DNA of 64,000 bases from assembly GCF_963678635.1 (NCBI RefSeq), contig NC_087071.1, forward strand, positions 22,289,194 through 22,353,193, read 5' to 3'. Of the stretch, positions 12,115 to 23,166 are shown piece by piece. The first letter of the stretch is position 1; the number at the start of each line of letters is the position of its first letter. Position numbers and translations under genes: made by a program. The notes beneath the pieces were generated by a model that saw nothing but the letters and a program-made list of their open reading frames with translations, searched no databases and had not been told where the DNA came from. This stretch comes from Symsagittifera roscoffensis (Eukaryota > Xenacoelomorpha > Acoela > Convolutidae).

Positions 12115-12573
12115 GAAAACTTTTTCAAGCTAAAAATAGCCTAGATTTATCTAAATTCTGATCAGAAATAAGATGAGAAATCAAGAATGTAAAGTAAATC
12201 CCTGCTCTATTTAAGCATTTAACAAAAAATTTCTAACCAGAAAGTTAGATTAGATATTACGTATTCCAGCTCAGATATGAAAAAGTTTCTCGGTACGGGT
12301 TTATTTCACTTCGCCTCACCTAGCTAAAGTCTAGCTACCTACATCAAAAGAAATTGGAATTAGAACTACCCATGAAACGATATCTAGAGCACATCCGTAC
12401 CGAGAAATTTTTTTTTCTGACCTGGAACAAATTATCTAATCTAATTTTCTGGTCAGAAATTCTTTGTGAAATGTTTAAATAAAGCAGGGGTTTTCTTAAA
12501 TTTTTATTTTTCTCATCTTTTTTAAAATCAGTTTTTAGCTAAATTTTTAAAAATCTAGCTGGAAAAATGTCTC

Positions 12574-12635
12574 TGGCTGGGACTCGGAGTCCCGATCTGC
12601 AACTTTAAGGTGAAGTTGCTAAACGCTAGGCCACA
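12574..12635 (-). repeat. tRNA-derived sequence, right arm
   Basis: On the minus strand GTGGCCTAGCGTTTAGCAAC starts a block ending in ACTCCGAGTCCCAGCC. It aligns with the left-arm block at 12053-12114 and keeps a better acceptor-like start. Confidence 0.5.
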
Positions 12636-12917
12636 TGACTTGATACTTTATGATAGTCTTAGCAATCTGAAGCAAAACTTGTTATAGCAAGTGTTAATTT
12701 GCATTGTATTGCTACGGCTATTCTGTATACTCGAAGCATGTTTATCTCGTTGCGGCTGAGCAGTAAACTGATTTATGGTTATTTCTTTCCAGAAATAGTT
12801 TACTTCTAAACTAAAAATGAAATAAATCTTTTCTGAACAGAAAAAACAAAAATTTGGCTAGGTAACCTATATAACATTTCTTTCTAGAAAAACAACCTTC
12901 GCTGGGTCGGGCATGCA

Positions 12918-13561
12918 ATCACATCGATGATCAGTGACAACGAGCTAGTCATGCACATAAGCAACTCCCCCTCCCCACAAAAGGATCTTGTTATTTCTCA
13001 AATTGAGAACTACTTCAGACGAGTACTATAAGCTCCTACTGAAATCAACTTGGAACACTACAAATCGGACAGAGACAGAGATTGAAATTTAGAAAAATCC
13101 ACAACAAATTATACGACACTGCGAGCTAACTCGTTGTTCACACAACCAAAGACATCGCTGCAGAAGCACTCATCAGATTTGAGCTAAGTATAATCAGCAA
13201 AAGCTTTATCAAAATACAGGATGAACATGACATCATCATGGATGGCATGAGCCAGATGCTATCTGAAAGTATAATGACAAAAAATTCCGCAACCTAATTT
13301 TAATTTGCCCAAAATTAGTCAAAATTGGACTACCTGAAATCAGCTATGGCAACCTTCACAGCTACGATCGCCAGTGGAATTTAATTGAAATACGGCAGCA
13401 ACAGGACATGCAACAGTTGCATCTGCCACTGATAGACTTGGACTACAATTGATTACATGTAACGACACAGTGTCCTCCATTGCATACACCCATGGTTAGT
13501 AGAGAAGCAAACGCAAAACAAATCAAGCGCATCATCAAATCCAGTATCATAAACGTCAACT
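12918..13561 (+). pseudogene. Decayed coding patch, unrecognised
   Basis: The base composition is richer in G and C than the flanks. Several plus-frame stretches read like protein between stops: one at about 12912-13030 (ELVMHISNSPSPQKDL), one at about 13132-13296 (KDIAAEALIRFELSII) and one at about 13380-13600 (EIRQQQDMQQLHLPLIDL). Frame changes and stops separate them. The 3' end is cut by the element at 13562. A retroelement or host pseudogene is possible. No family is recognised. Confidence 0.3.
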
Positions 13562-14634
13562 GGTGCCCGCACTCAGTAAAAAGAGAAAATAATAGATTAT
13601 GATGGGTTTTTATTGTCAGTCTCCATAAATTTCAAAAAAAAAAGATTATAATCGATTAAAAATTAATTATAATTTTACTATTTTTCGAAAAAATATAAAT
13701 CATTATAATCGATTATAATCGATTATTTTATGAAAGTTTTTTTTCAAAACTTATTGAAATATAATCCATTATAATGGATTATAATTCATTATTATTCAAC
13801 ATACAACATCGCTTCATTTGTTTTAGTTTCGTTTTGTTTTGTGTGCTTTCAAGTTGGTTACCGAACTAAAAGAAACTGTTATTTTGTACTTATAGCTACC
13901 AGCGGATTTACGAAGGGGGGATCGGGGGACTCCCCCTCAGGGTTTCGACCCCTGCTGACCAAAAAGGTCTCCCCATTTATCCCTCTCCCACTTTTTTGAG
14001 ATCTCCCCACTATTTTGAGTTCTTCCCACTACTTTGAGATATCCATTTTTAGATTACTGACCCTAAACATTTTAAGGGCGCCTAATATATATTAATTTTG
14101 AGGGGGTGAGCACCGGAAAAAAGCAATTTTTTGGTCAAATTTTTCAGAAAAGTGCCTAAAAATGCCGTTTTTGGCCCGTTTTTTTTTCAAAAGTTTGCGC
14201 AAAAAATTTGACCGAAACAGGGGATTTTTAGTGCTTTAGGAGAGCTTGGAATCAATCTACTCAACGTTTATAGAGCTTAGAAGAACCTCCCCCCTCACAA
14301 AATCCTAGATCCGCCCCTGGTTTACTGATTTTTTACTGTGTTATCATACAGAATAGTTAAATTATAATCCATTATAATTGATTTTTCTTGTGAAATAGTT
14401 TTTTGATAGAAAAAGAGATTGTTATCTACTATAATAGATTACAATAGATTATAAGAGATTATAAGAGATTTTCGGAAAAAATATAATCAGTTATAATTGA
14501 TTATAATTTATTAAAATGTCACCAAAATTTTATCATTATAATTGGCGCTTATAGTTAATTATAATTTCGCTAAAAATACGATTATAATTATCTTATAATC
14601 GATTATTTTCTCTTTTTACTGAGTGCGGGTAGCC
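13562..14634. mobile_element. Terminal-inverted-repeat element with ATAATCGATTATAAT-rich body
   Basis: Both ends carry the same inverted sequence: the 28 bases from 13566 (CCCGCACTCAGTAAAAAG...) recur in reverse complement ending at 14629. The body is built of repeated ATTATAATCGATTATAAT-like palindromic boxes and encodes nothing. An hAT-like copy is nested at 13900-14318. The right end (GTGCGGGTAGCC) resembles the end at 30080-30092 (GTGCGGGCAGCC), so a family is present. No clear target duplication. Confidence 0.8.
13900..14318. mobile_element. Family B (hAT-like, non-autonomous), nested copy
   Basis: It begins CAGCGGATTTACG and ends GATCCGCCCCTG, the family's inverted ends. Inside are the shared CCCCCTCAGGGTTTCGACCCC-type G/C tracts, GCGCCTAATATATATTAAT and TTTGCGCAAAAAATTTGACC. 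It splits the surrounding element and is therefore younger. The flanking 8-mers do not match. Confidence 0.75.
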
Positions 14635-14827
14635 ATAAAAGCTTTCCTTTGCACAAAAACTTGATGTAAACACTTGAACCCATGTCAACTTCAGAAAACT
14701 CTACATTGACGTTACAAGCATGACACCCCCAGATCCAGCCGTCTTGGAAATTTTGCCAGGATATTGAAGATTCTTGAAGGTTTATCAAAGATATCAAAAT
14801 AAATTTAATTACTTCCGGTTTTTTCAT
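14635..14827 (-). pseudogene. Coding fragment cut by a transposon end
   Basis: From ATG at 14827 the minus frame is open and includes DGWIWGCHACNVNVEF and GSSVYIKFLCKGKLLW, a cysteine-containing sequence with good codon variety. It then reads straight into the inverted end of the 13562-14634 element and stops at 14603. The frame was thus probably longer before insertion. No family is recognised. Confidence 0.35.
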
Positions 14828-15112
14828 GGTGCCTAAGCGTCCAAACTACTTGAAAGCTTTCTAAGAAACGTGTAAGAGAGCTCCGGCAGCTCGAGAGGAA
14901 TCTGATTTTTGGTGAAAACTTGCAACAATCTTTAAGACTCTTTGTAATAGTTTCAAAAATTTTTAAAGAATTTTAAAGACATCCACCAAACGTTTCATAG
15001 CAAATAAATGAGCAATTTCCTCAACACATTTAAGGACACCAAAAAATTACTTTCTTAGAAAATGTTTTTCGAAAAATTTTAAGAAAAGTTTTTAGGAGTC
15101 AAAGAATACCTT
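14828..15112. other. AT-rich spacer
   Basis: No feature seen. It lies between two minus-strand open regions. Confidence 0.4.
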
Positions 15113-15697
15113 TTATTCCATTTTTTTACTAAACACATTTGGAATGATTACATTATTAGTAAGAAAAGATGGGTCCTTGCGATGGGAAAAATTGGCAAAA
15201 CTAAAGCTTGTCAAGATATTGAGTTTTTGTTGTGCACATAACTTAGTTTCTTTTTTCAAGCATAACCAAACATTACCAATAATTTCTGAATACGTTATGA
15301 GATAAAGACCTGTAAGAAGAATAGTTATTGAATACATTGATGAAATTGCTGCATGAAATGGAAGTCTGAAAAAGAAATATAAGCATAGCATTTTCTCTGG
15401 AAACTCAGAACTTTTTTTGTATTTTTTTCTAGGAGATTTGACCATGACAAAAAGATTGTTTATCACAATAGTAATCAATTTAAGCCTTTTTTGAGGCAGT
15501 CGAATTGTCAAAGGTGGCAAGGGGATAGCAGAGTTCAACACTTTCTCTAGAAAAAGAGCTTTACTTTTGAGAAGGAAACACACGCAGTGAAACTTTATAT
15601 GCGCGATATGCTTTTTCGTTGACCTTTCCATATTTGATTTTTCTAACGTCATTGAAGTAAAAGCCCATTTTTGAGCCTTTTCTGTTCTAAAACCCAA
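15113..15697 (-). CDS. Hypothetical membrane protein or terminal exon
   Basis: A 194-codon minus-strand frame is long for such AT-rich DNA, where stops are frequent. The last third has a hydrophobic stretch, FHAAISSMYSITILLTGLYL, likely a membrane helix, followed by a polar tail ending FSKKME. A good acceptor (TTTTTCAG) lies just before the helix at about 15367, so only 15113-15366 may be a true 3' exon (about 84 codons). An adjoining minus frame, 15687-15914, has an acceptor-like GCTGTAG and could hold the preceding exon. Function unknown. Confidence 0.4.
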   Translation of the reverse strand: MGFRTEKAQKWAFTSMTLEKSNMERSTKKHIAHIKFHCVCFLLKSKALFLEKVLNSAIPLPPLTIRLPQKRLKLITIVINNLFVMVKSPRKKYKKSSEFPEKMLCLYFFFRLPFHAAISSMYSITILLTGLYLITYSEIIGNVWLCLKKETKLCAQQKLNILTSFSFANFSHRKDPSFLTNNVIIPNVFSKKME

Positions 15698-15914
15698 AGC
15701 CGCTTCTTGTCGTTCTTTTGAATATTGATTTCAAATACTCGAATCTGAATCCTTGGAATCGTTTTTCTACAGCAAAACAACAAACAACAGCAAAATTAAC
15801 AGTTGGAGAAACTTTGGCCATATAACAGAAAAGAGTTTTTTCATTTTCTACTTGCGAAATACGTAAATTAACGGTTGCGGTCCACGCAAAATAAGGGGCG
15901 ATCCGTTGGATCAA

Positions 15915-16208
15915 TTTTCAATTTTATATTTCGGTTATTTTCTAAACAAGAAATGAAAGTGATACTCTCAAAAAATTAATTTGGCAAAGGTGAGTCTAAG
16001 AATTTTTTTGATCTATGATTTATTTTTCAATGTAATTTTCAAAGATTTTTAGTAAATTGAGCTCAAGTTTTTGTTACTGAGAGCAGAAGTTTTAGATGAA
16101 AGACAAAAAACCAGCAAAGATATGGATATAAAAAAGGTTTTTTTTTCTAACTCTTCGATAACGCAGCACTTGAATCAGAAAAGGTATCAATTATTAAACT
16201 TTGTACAC
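15915..16208. other. AT-rich spacer
   Basis: No supported feature. Confidence 0.4.
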
Positions 16209-16310
16209 CTGACCAAATCAGGGATATGACCTGCTTAAATGAGCATAAGTTGACAAACATAGAACAAATCTGGGACATGGCGTCTTTAAATGAGCCCAGA
16301 TTGACAAACA
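16209..16310. repeat. Imperfect tandem duplication, about 51-bp unit
   Basis: Two adjacent units share GAC/GAACAAATC-GGGA-ATG, TTAAATGAGC and TTGACAAACATAG at the same spacing. Confidence 0.7.
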
Positions 16311-17274
16311 TAGCCAACAGACAATGACCGCAAGCAAACAGAAATAAAAATTAATGACTAATTTTAAAAAAAATTTCAATTTTCGAATTTTTCAGAAGAA
16401 AATAGCTGACCTAAAAATTCTTTGAATTTCTGAAACAATTTTTGATTGACATTTTTTGGATAAAACTAACCCAATTTTGGAAACTTAGGAAAAAAGAGGG
16501 TTTTCGTTGTTTTTCTTTTGATGTTCAATTGTGGAGTTTTCCAAAGTAAATTTGAGCCTGAACCATGCAAAGACTTCCTGAAAACAAAACGAAAAAAAAA
16601 ATCATTTTTATACCCCCGGAACTACGTTCACCGACTCTTAAAAATTGTAGCCACGTAATGTTCATATTATGGTCCGTAAATTTCACACCCATAATAACTT
16701 AGTCCTTATATGGGTTTTTTATGAGTAACCTCCATGATGAAACTGTATGGTCATGAGTCGATCTGTACGACCAGTTTTTTCCCATGATTTAAAGTTTTGC
16801 TTATTTGCCCATGCATTGTCTTAAAACAATAAAACCGAGATTCTCTCTCAAAAAAATACTAGGTTGAGTGGCATGAATTTCCCAGCATTTCTGTTTTAGA
16901 ATTTCGTTACCTAAAACGATGTTTTGAAAATCAGATAGAATACTCACAAGAAACCTATTTTTCTATATGACTCAGATGCTTTCACTTAAAAAAACCTTGT
17001 TGGAAAAGTTTATTTTTTGACATATCTAGTTTATCTTAACCATTCAAATAAAAAAAGCAAGCCAGCTCTTTACAAAGTATTAATGGCTGATTTTGTTCTT
17101 TGAGCAAATTTTGAGCCTGGACTGCGCTACATATGAAATCGCTATACAATCAAAACAAACTTCGATAACGAACAAACTCAATTCCAGGGATATTTGGATA
17201 TTTGTTGTCTGCGCACACGATGACAAATCAGGTGTTTCAGGCAAAATCTGCAACTTTCGATTGAAGAAATGATT
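16311..17274. other. AT-rich intergenic DNA
   Basis: No exon is supported. The 3' end would hold the 3' UTR of the minus-strand ORF at 17275. Confidence 0.4.
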
Positions 17275-17565
17275 TTATTGGGGAATCTTGTTTGTTCGGT
17301 GTGTACTGGGTAGGAGTGCGCTGAAGTACTTGTCAAATTTTTTGCTAGCTCGTTCTGCCGACTCAATTATTTTGGCTATGAAGTTGTTCCTCTCTCCATT
17401 GGTGAATGTTTCTGTCATCGAAAACCAAATTTCATCCACTGAATCGTCTATAAACGATTTTTGCGATGCCAGCTCAAACCATTGGTGACCCCAACTGGAA
17501 AAAAACGAGCATATATAAAAACCAAATGTGGGAGTGAGATCAAGAAAAATACCTAAGCTAACCAT
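17275..17565 (-). CDS. Unrecognised small protein or 3'-terminal exon
   Basis: From ATG at 17565 the minus frame runs 96 codons. The first 24 residues are hydrophobic (MVSLGIFLDL...GFYICSFF) and could be a signal peptide. The rest is polar and helix-forming: DEIWFSMTETFTNGER, KIIESAERASKKFDKY. Alternatively TTTTTTTCCAG at about 17500 is an acceptor and only the polar part is exonic. The stop TAA overlaps AATAAA, a possible poly(A) signal. No domain is recognised. Confidence 0.5.
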   Translation of the reverse strand: MVSLGIFLDLTPTFGFYICSFFSSWGHQWFELASQKSFIDDSVDEIWFSMTETFTNGERNNFIAKIIESAERASKKFDKYFSALLPSTHRTNKIPQ

Positions 17566-19191
17566 ATACAATTATGAGTTTTTGTTTTGTAGACTACGTT
17601 TTGTTATCTCAATTGAATCCTCCAGATTTACTATACAAACACTTAGTGATTTTTTCTCCAATATTTAATTGGTCCGACTCAGTTTTGCCCGTCTTCAAAC
17701 CCATGACCCTAATAATGTAGTTTTATCAGTATAATGCATTTTTTTTCTGATAGTTTCAAACCTATAACTTAACCTACATTTTCAAACTATACTTATTCAA
17801 ACTAATTTTTGCTCCAATTTTCGAAGAAAGGTTGGAATGTGAGTACTCGGGGTGTTTTTTTTTCTCAAGCAATTCGAAAAGTTTTGTTATCCTGAGCTTT
17901 AATTAAACAGATATTTAACATGTGATCAATTTTTCTGACGTTATGGGGGTATAATTATTCGTTGCGTCATTAGTCTTCCACAACTGAAACAATACATGTA
18001 ATTTAAAGAAAGCAAAAAATTAAATCCAATTTTGACGTGTTTCGATCAACCCCCATAGTTTTCTTTGCTGTATTTTTTCGCTACTTGAAAATTCTTTCGT
18101 TTTTTCGGTTCACGTTGATCGATATGAATTCTATAAATCACTTCTTGAAAAAACCCAGTCTGGGAGATCGTCATTTTACATGTTCTGCCTGTTTTCAGAC
18201 GTCTCTGAGCTCAAAAAAGAACAAGGTCTTAATTGGGTTGGTAATGTTATACCACCATGATTTTTGTTACAACACTCAATTTTTAAAACTATAGAAATGA
18301 AAAATTATTTAGAAATTTGAAAAATTTAATGTGAAAATTTTGATGAAATGTAAGCATTGGAGAAAACCAATACTATGAGAAAAAATTTGAATGCCAAATA
18401 GTTCCATTTAACTAACATTTTAATGCCATTTAACTAACTTCGTTAAAATTCATTGACCGAAATGCAAATTGACAACAATTTGGCATAAACAATAAAGTTA
18501 CTTCATTTCAGTCTATAATCGTTTAGGATCCATGGGAGCACGGTGCGGGTAGGTTTCAGTTTGAAAATTGGTCTTTGAATTTTTCCGCGTTTCCGAAAAA
18601 AGTTTCCCTGTTTCTACTTTTTTTCATTATTGCTGAGATCGAACCAGATTTTTGATTGATTGAAAATAGATGCTTTAATCAAAGGAACAATTTACGAGTC
18701 CTTACCGTTATAGCTCCCCCACGCTTTAAAAAAAATTATAGCCACCCCCATAAAAATTGTATTTACGGGGCGGGGGTTATAATTTGCTGGAGGCTACACA
18801 TTTTTAGAGGGTAGATTGCTAACTTAATGCCAGAGCTATAATCCAAAACGTACATTTACTTCTAGGAGCACTGATATTTCAGTATTTCTGCTAACGTCTG
18901 AGCACTTTTTGAACGGTCTGAATCTGATAAAAGAGTGCAACCTCTGCTATTTATTTTTTCTTCAGGTGAATATTTCATTTGAAATTAAGCCATAGCGGGA
19001 AAATTGTTTCAAACCAATGGTTTTAATGATTCAAACAGGTGGAAAAAACAAGTTATCAAATTACAATGATGCGAGTTTATTTGGTCTCCTAACTGGAATC
19101 AAATCCAGAATAACAGAGACAATGCAAAATTGATCATGTTTTTTGAAATGGATTGATATTAAAATATCGTGTGAATATTTTATTATTCCAA
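17566..19191. other. Intergenic region upstream of the LITAF-domain gene
   Basis: It holds a family A fragment at 17813-17965 (TCGGGGTG, TTTTTTTTCTC, TATGGGGGTATAA) and an imperfect hairpin of AATTATAGCCACCCCCAT against GGGGCGGGGGTTATAATT near 18727-18790. Promoter elements for the gene at 19192 are not evident. Confidence 0.4.
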
Positions 19192-20294
19192 ATGGATGAA
19201 GACTCAAACCGAAGTATTCCAATTTTAGAATCCGAAAATTCGACCTTAAATCTTTATCCTGAAATCCCGCAAGAGCTTTCACGGAATTCAACATGTGACG
19301 AAATCGCAAACTCTGAAACAGCAAAAAAAGAGCTTTCTCGTCATGCAACTTATAACAAAATCGCAAACCCTGAAACACCAAAGAAAGAACTTTCTCGGCA
19401 TGCAACTTACAACAAAATCGCAAACCCTGAAACACCAAAGAAAGAACTTTCTCGGCATGCAACTTATAACAAAATCACAAACTCTGCAGATTTTCTTGAA
19501 GAAAAAGAAACTGAACACAACAAAAAGTTAGCTGACATTTGTGAACAAAACGAATTGTCGAATGAAAGGATTTCTGAGACCACAATTGTGCGAAATGAAG
19601 CCGGTTTTTCTGAAAATTCGAGTGAAATTGAACAACCAGGAAATTATCAAACAATTCAGTCAATAAACGAAGAGACACAAAACGAAGGCGAAGAAAAAGG
19701 CAAGAATGAAGGCAAAAAGTTGCGTTCGAGAGAAAATTCGATCGAAGATTTGCAAAGCACCAATGTTGAAACTTTAAATGGTTTCGAAATTAACCAAAAC
19801 ACAATTCAAATACGATCCCCCCGATTTGTGAACAGCCCAAGCTGGGGGTTTGTTGTTACAGATCAACAACCAGATTTAATTATAACAAACAACAAAAACC
19901 AGGCGACAAACAGCGAAACGGCAAAACCAAAGGACCAAAACATCAAAAATCTAACGGATCCCAATCCAAACCAAAACTATTCGAGTGAAAAAATTTCAGC
20001 AAAGAACGTAGAAAATTCACACGGCGATCATAGCAAAACAAGTACAGGCGAATCGGCTCGACAGATTAACGTTTCGAGAACTCGGTCTATCGTTTTAGTC
20101 GATAGGGCGGTTTCCCCTTTTCTCCCAGGTCATGCATCAGACTCGGGTGGGGCTGAAGTTGGAAATAATGATGGAGATAGATGTTCGTTGGGACCCCCTC
20201 CCCCGCCTTTGATGATTGGAAACGAGGGACTGATTGGAGGAGAAGCAACAGCGCCAACAAGTGAAGACGATTTGTCTCCACCGCAGTACTCGCA
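19192..20294 (+). CDS. LITAF-domain protein, exon 1: long low-complexity N-terminal region
   Basis: ATG at 19192 opens 367 codons plus two bases, ending at donor GTAAGT (20295). The TTG-initiated frame upstream was not used because ATG at 19192 is the first methionine. The exon encodes a hydrophilic Glu/Lys/Asn-rich chain without predicted fold. It has four 19-residue repeats near residues 28-103, then a Gly/Pro segment (GPPPPPL) and a PPxY motif in SPPQYSQ. PPxY motifs bind WW-domain ubiquitin ligases in human LITAF. Two downstream exons join in consistent phase to give a 462-residue protein. LITAF proteins are usually about 150-250 residues, so this N-terminus is unusually long. They sit on the cytosolic face of endosomal membranes. 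An upstream noncoding exon cannot be excluded. Confidence 0.85.
19273..19500 (+). repeat. Four coding tandem repeats of 57 bp
   Basis: Units start at 19273, 19330, 19387 and 19444. Each encodes a 19-residue variant of ELSRHATYNKIANPETPKK. Units 2 and 3 are nearly identical in DNA, so expansion is recent. Confidence 0.9.
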
Positions 20295-20862
20295 GTAAGT
20301 ATCTCTGGTCGAAGTGCTCGACTTATGTTTCGACTTTGAAAGTCGAGCACGTGCAGTTTTGCGACTGAAATTCCGCACTAATCCTCACTGACATATTTAA
20401 GATTACTATCAATTTATATTGACGTCAAATCGATTTTGAATAAATCCAAATTGATTAACCATAACCACATTAACAATTTGAACGGATTTTAAATTGTTTT
20501 GAATAGATCTACCCGGAAAATTTGGTCTAGATGTATAAATAAGAGAATAAAGAGGCGTTTAAAATTGATTCGGATGATTTTTTTAGTTGTTACTAAAATC
20601 CACGCAATGCTCACTGAAATCAACTTGAACCAATTTTTTGGAGTTGTAAATAGATCAATTTGTCAGGCCTTATACAATTTTCATGTTTATTTAGTAATTA
20701 ATTATGGACAAAATCTGAGCAAAAATTTCTCCAGAAGAAATATCTCTGTCAGTGTTCTTATTCCGATTTTTTATGCGTGGTTTTTATTCAGTTAGTTTTC
20801 ACCGATCGAAAAAATAGTTCTTTTTTTTTTTAATTTTATGCCAGATTGAAGATATTGATTTC

Positions 20863-21229
20863 TCGAGCTCAAATGTAAAATGATATTTTACTTCCGATCA
20901 ATTTTTGTAAAGCTCTAGGAGTTTGAAAATTGCCAATTCGGCCATGTTCTGGACTAAATTATGCGCGCTTTGACGAAACTATTCATAATGTTGAGAGCGT
21001 ACCACAAATTTTTTATGCATGGTGAATTATTCCGCACAACAAAATCGTTCCAAATTGAATCGAGGCTAGCTAATCGGTCGTGTTAATTTTGTACGACTAA
21101 AACTCGATCTTTGCTATTGTCCAAAAACTATAGATTTTCAATATTTTCGTTTCCCAAAAACTATGCAATATGGATTAAGGGGCAGTCGGAACATTCAGAG
21201 CTTTGCCCTGATATATGAGCAGTCTTGTT
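20863..21229 (+). repeat. Family A repeat, diverged, lacking its 5' end
   Basis: It starts at the GAGCTCAAAT box and ends with GGCAGTCGGAACATTCAGAG, CTTTGCCCTGA and GAGCAGTCTTGTT, matching the family's 3' end. Confidence 0.7.
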
Positions 21230-21803
21230 GGGTATCTACAATCGCTCGAGGATTATTCTGTAGCGCAAACTATTAAATTGAGAGTGATAACTTTGGGGTT
21301 TTTCAATCCGCGGACACCAGCAGTGATAGAAAGAAAATGAAAGTGAAAAATTTTCAACTGTAATTTTGAGATCAATATTTTGAGTGAAATTTTTCAATGA
21401 GAATCGACGAAAGCTTTGAAAAACAAATTGAAAACAGTTGGTTTTCTCTCAAGAATTTCGTTTAAGTATTCTTTTTGGTTCTTTTGAGAACTGATATCAT
21501 TACAAAAAAAAACAGAAAAACATGTTTTGTAACTTTTCTTCAATTCAAAACTGGTTCAACATTCCAATTGATTGATTTAATAATTCTCTTATGATTTTAT
21601 ATTCAAATTTTTCAAGAAACTTTGTACAAGCTCTATAAAACGATTAGGTTTTAAAAGATGATTGAAAATCGATTAAACTGAAAATAAATTAACTAAAAGG
21701 GCTCTTTTTGACTGAAAACACCTCATGAAAAAAACTTAAAAAAAAACAAAAAAGATCAAGTTAGAATGATTTGAAGTCCATTTAAATTGATCACCTAATT
21801 TTA

Positions 21804-22324
21804 TTGTTCTGACTTTCCTATTGAAAGTAACGGAAGATTTAAGCTCGGGGTGGGTTTTTTTTCTTCAGACAAATTTCGACTTTTTCACTAGCCATTTTTG
21901 ACGGAATTTTTTTTATATCATTCGAAAGCTATTGTTGTCGTGAGCTTGAATTTGAAAAGATATTTCATCTGTGATTATTTTTTGTAAAGTTATGGGGGTT
22001 TAAAGATTGCCATTTTGGCCAATTTGGGACAATTAACGCGCGATATTTTTCGCGCTATTAACGTGTAAGGGGAGATTTAATCCGTCTAAAAAATCGTTCC
22101 AAATTGGTTGAAAGAAGCTTATTTGCCACCATTGATTTGTTACAAGGAGCGAAATCTATCCTTTTGTACTTCATATGGCGCGTGGGGGATGATTTTCACA
22201 AAAATCTCAATTTACTTTTTTGCATTTTTTTATACGTTTACTTTGTTTCATGTTATACTGCTCACTAGACCTCAACAGGCAGACGGAACACTCAGGGTTT
22301 CGCCCTGATACGAGCAGTGTTGTT
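21804..22324 (+). repeat. Family A repeat, near full length (about 520 bp)
   Basis: It starts TTGTTCTGACTTTC and ends at the hairpin CAGGG-TTTCG-CCCTG followed by GAGCAGTGTTGTT. Landmarks in order: AGTAACGGAAG, GGTGGGTTTTTTTTCTTCAG, GATCATTTTT-like box, TATGGGGGTTTAAAGATTGC, AATTAACGCGCG/CGCGCTATTAACG and ATGGCGCGTGGGGGATGAT. No ORF. Confidence 0.85.
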
Positions 22325-23035
22325 ATTAGATCAAATTAAATAAATTAGTGACCTTAGTTTTTTCGAAACTCACACTCTTGTTCAAAATTTCGTTAGTTTG
22401 ACAGTTGTTTATGCTACTAGTTCTCCTAAAAACTCTAATCATACAACTCCCACGTTTCAAACTTTCTCTAAATTAAACAGTCGCTTTTCCACCTACCTAA
22501 TGACCAACTGAGCTATTCCCACCCATTAAAGAGAACAAAACTTTGCAAAGTGTCATTAAAAATGTGTAGGTGGTTAAAATGCTAGTGCTGCACATTCATC
22601 TGATTATGTGAAGCAATTTTTTTAAAATAAAAGTAGAAAACACTGAAAAAAAATCTTCTGGGCATTTTTTTCTTGAAGGAGAGTTTTTAACAGGTAATTA
22701 GGCTCTCCTTCTGTTTCTAAGGACTAAAAAATGCAGAACCCTAATATTTGAAATTATTTTTTTTTTGATTATTTCATCTCAAAAGTTACCCTTCCAATGT
22801 TTATTCTGAGGTTTTTAATTTGACGTAATCTGAGCTATGATTTTGGTTTATTTCGACTATTTTGACCTCAAAAACTCAAACTTTGCAAAATTTAAGCTGC
22901 AATCTAGCCATGCTGCTATAAAAAAATTTCTCGAGTCAGAATTTTTTTTCGAGGCAAATGTGAGAAATTGCCACCGTGTTAAAAGGCTTCTTTTGAATGT
23001 AGTGAAAAAAGCATATCGATAATTGTGTTCTATAG

Positions 23036-23166
23036 GGTCCAGTGCAACCAACCCCAGCAACCAGTGACAGTGATGGCTCTCACTTCCTCCCTCTCCCATC
23101 ACCCCCTCACAATGCAATGTCCCGTCTGTCAGAGACTCATAACCACCACAGTGAAAAAAGAAAACG
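23036..23166 (+). CDS. LITAF-domain protein, exon 2: first half of the zinc site
   Basis: The acceptor is TTCTATAG. The first base completes the Gln codon split by intron 1. The exon encodes a Gln/Pro stretch and then TMQCPVCQRLITTTVKKENG, the N-terminal CxxC knuckle of the LITAF (SIMPLE) domain. It ends after the first base of a Gly codon, at donor GTCAGT (23167). In the family this CxxC pairs with a second CxxC after the membrane-inserting segment to bind one zinc ion. Confidence 0.9.

Larger units (their letters stand above)
11770..12917. mobile_element. 1.15-kb fold-back element with a tRNA-like sequence in each arm
   Basis: The left arm (about 11770-12300) and right arm (about 12395-12917) are diverged reverse complements around a roughly 95-bp centre. 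The outer ends read CCCGTACCCAGC on the left and GCTGGGTCGGG on the right, which are inverted terminal sequences. Matching inner landmarks include AACATGCTTCGAGTATACA at left against its complement near 12720-12745, and TTTCTCGGTACGGG against CCGTACCGAGAAA. Each arm holds a tRNA-like block. No target duplication is clear. It could be a terminal-inverted-repeat transposon that captured a tRNA-derived SINE before the arms formed. Confidence 0.75.
20295..23035 (+). other. Intron 1 of the LITAF-domain gene
   Basis: It runs from GTAAGT to TTCTATAG. It contains two same-orientation family A copies (20863-21229 and 21804-22324). Remaining sequence is AT-rich, with one 98-codon TTG-started frame at 20499-20795 that lacks splice or domain support. 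Confidence 0.75.

Noticed and set aside
19061-19518. Minus-strand frames of 76-133 codons over the repeats
   Set aside because: They are shadows of the 57-bp coding repeats of the LITAF-domain gene, whose length divisible by three keeps every frame open.
20499-20795. 98-codon plus frame in intron 1
   Set aside because: It starts at TTG, has AT-driven composition and no acceptor or donor that fits the gene.
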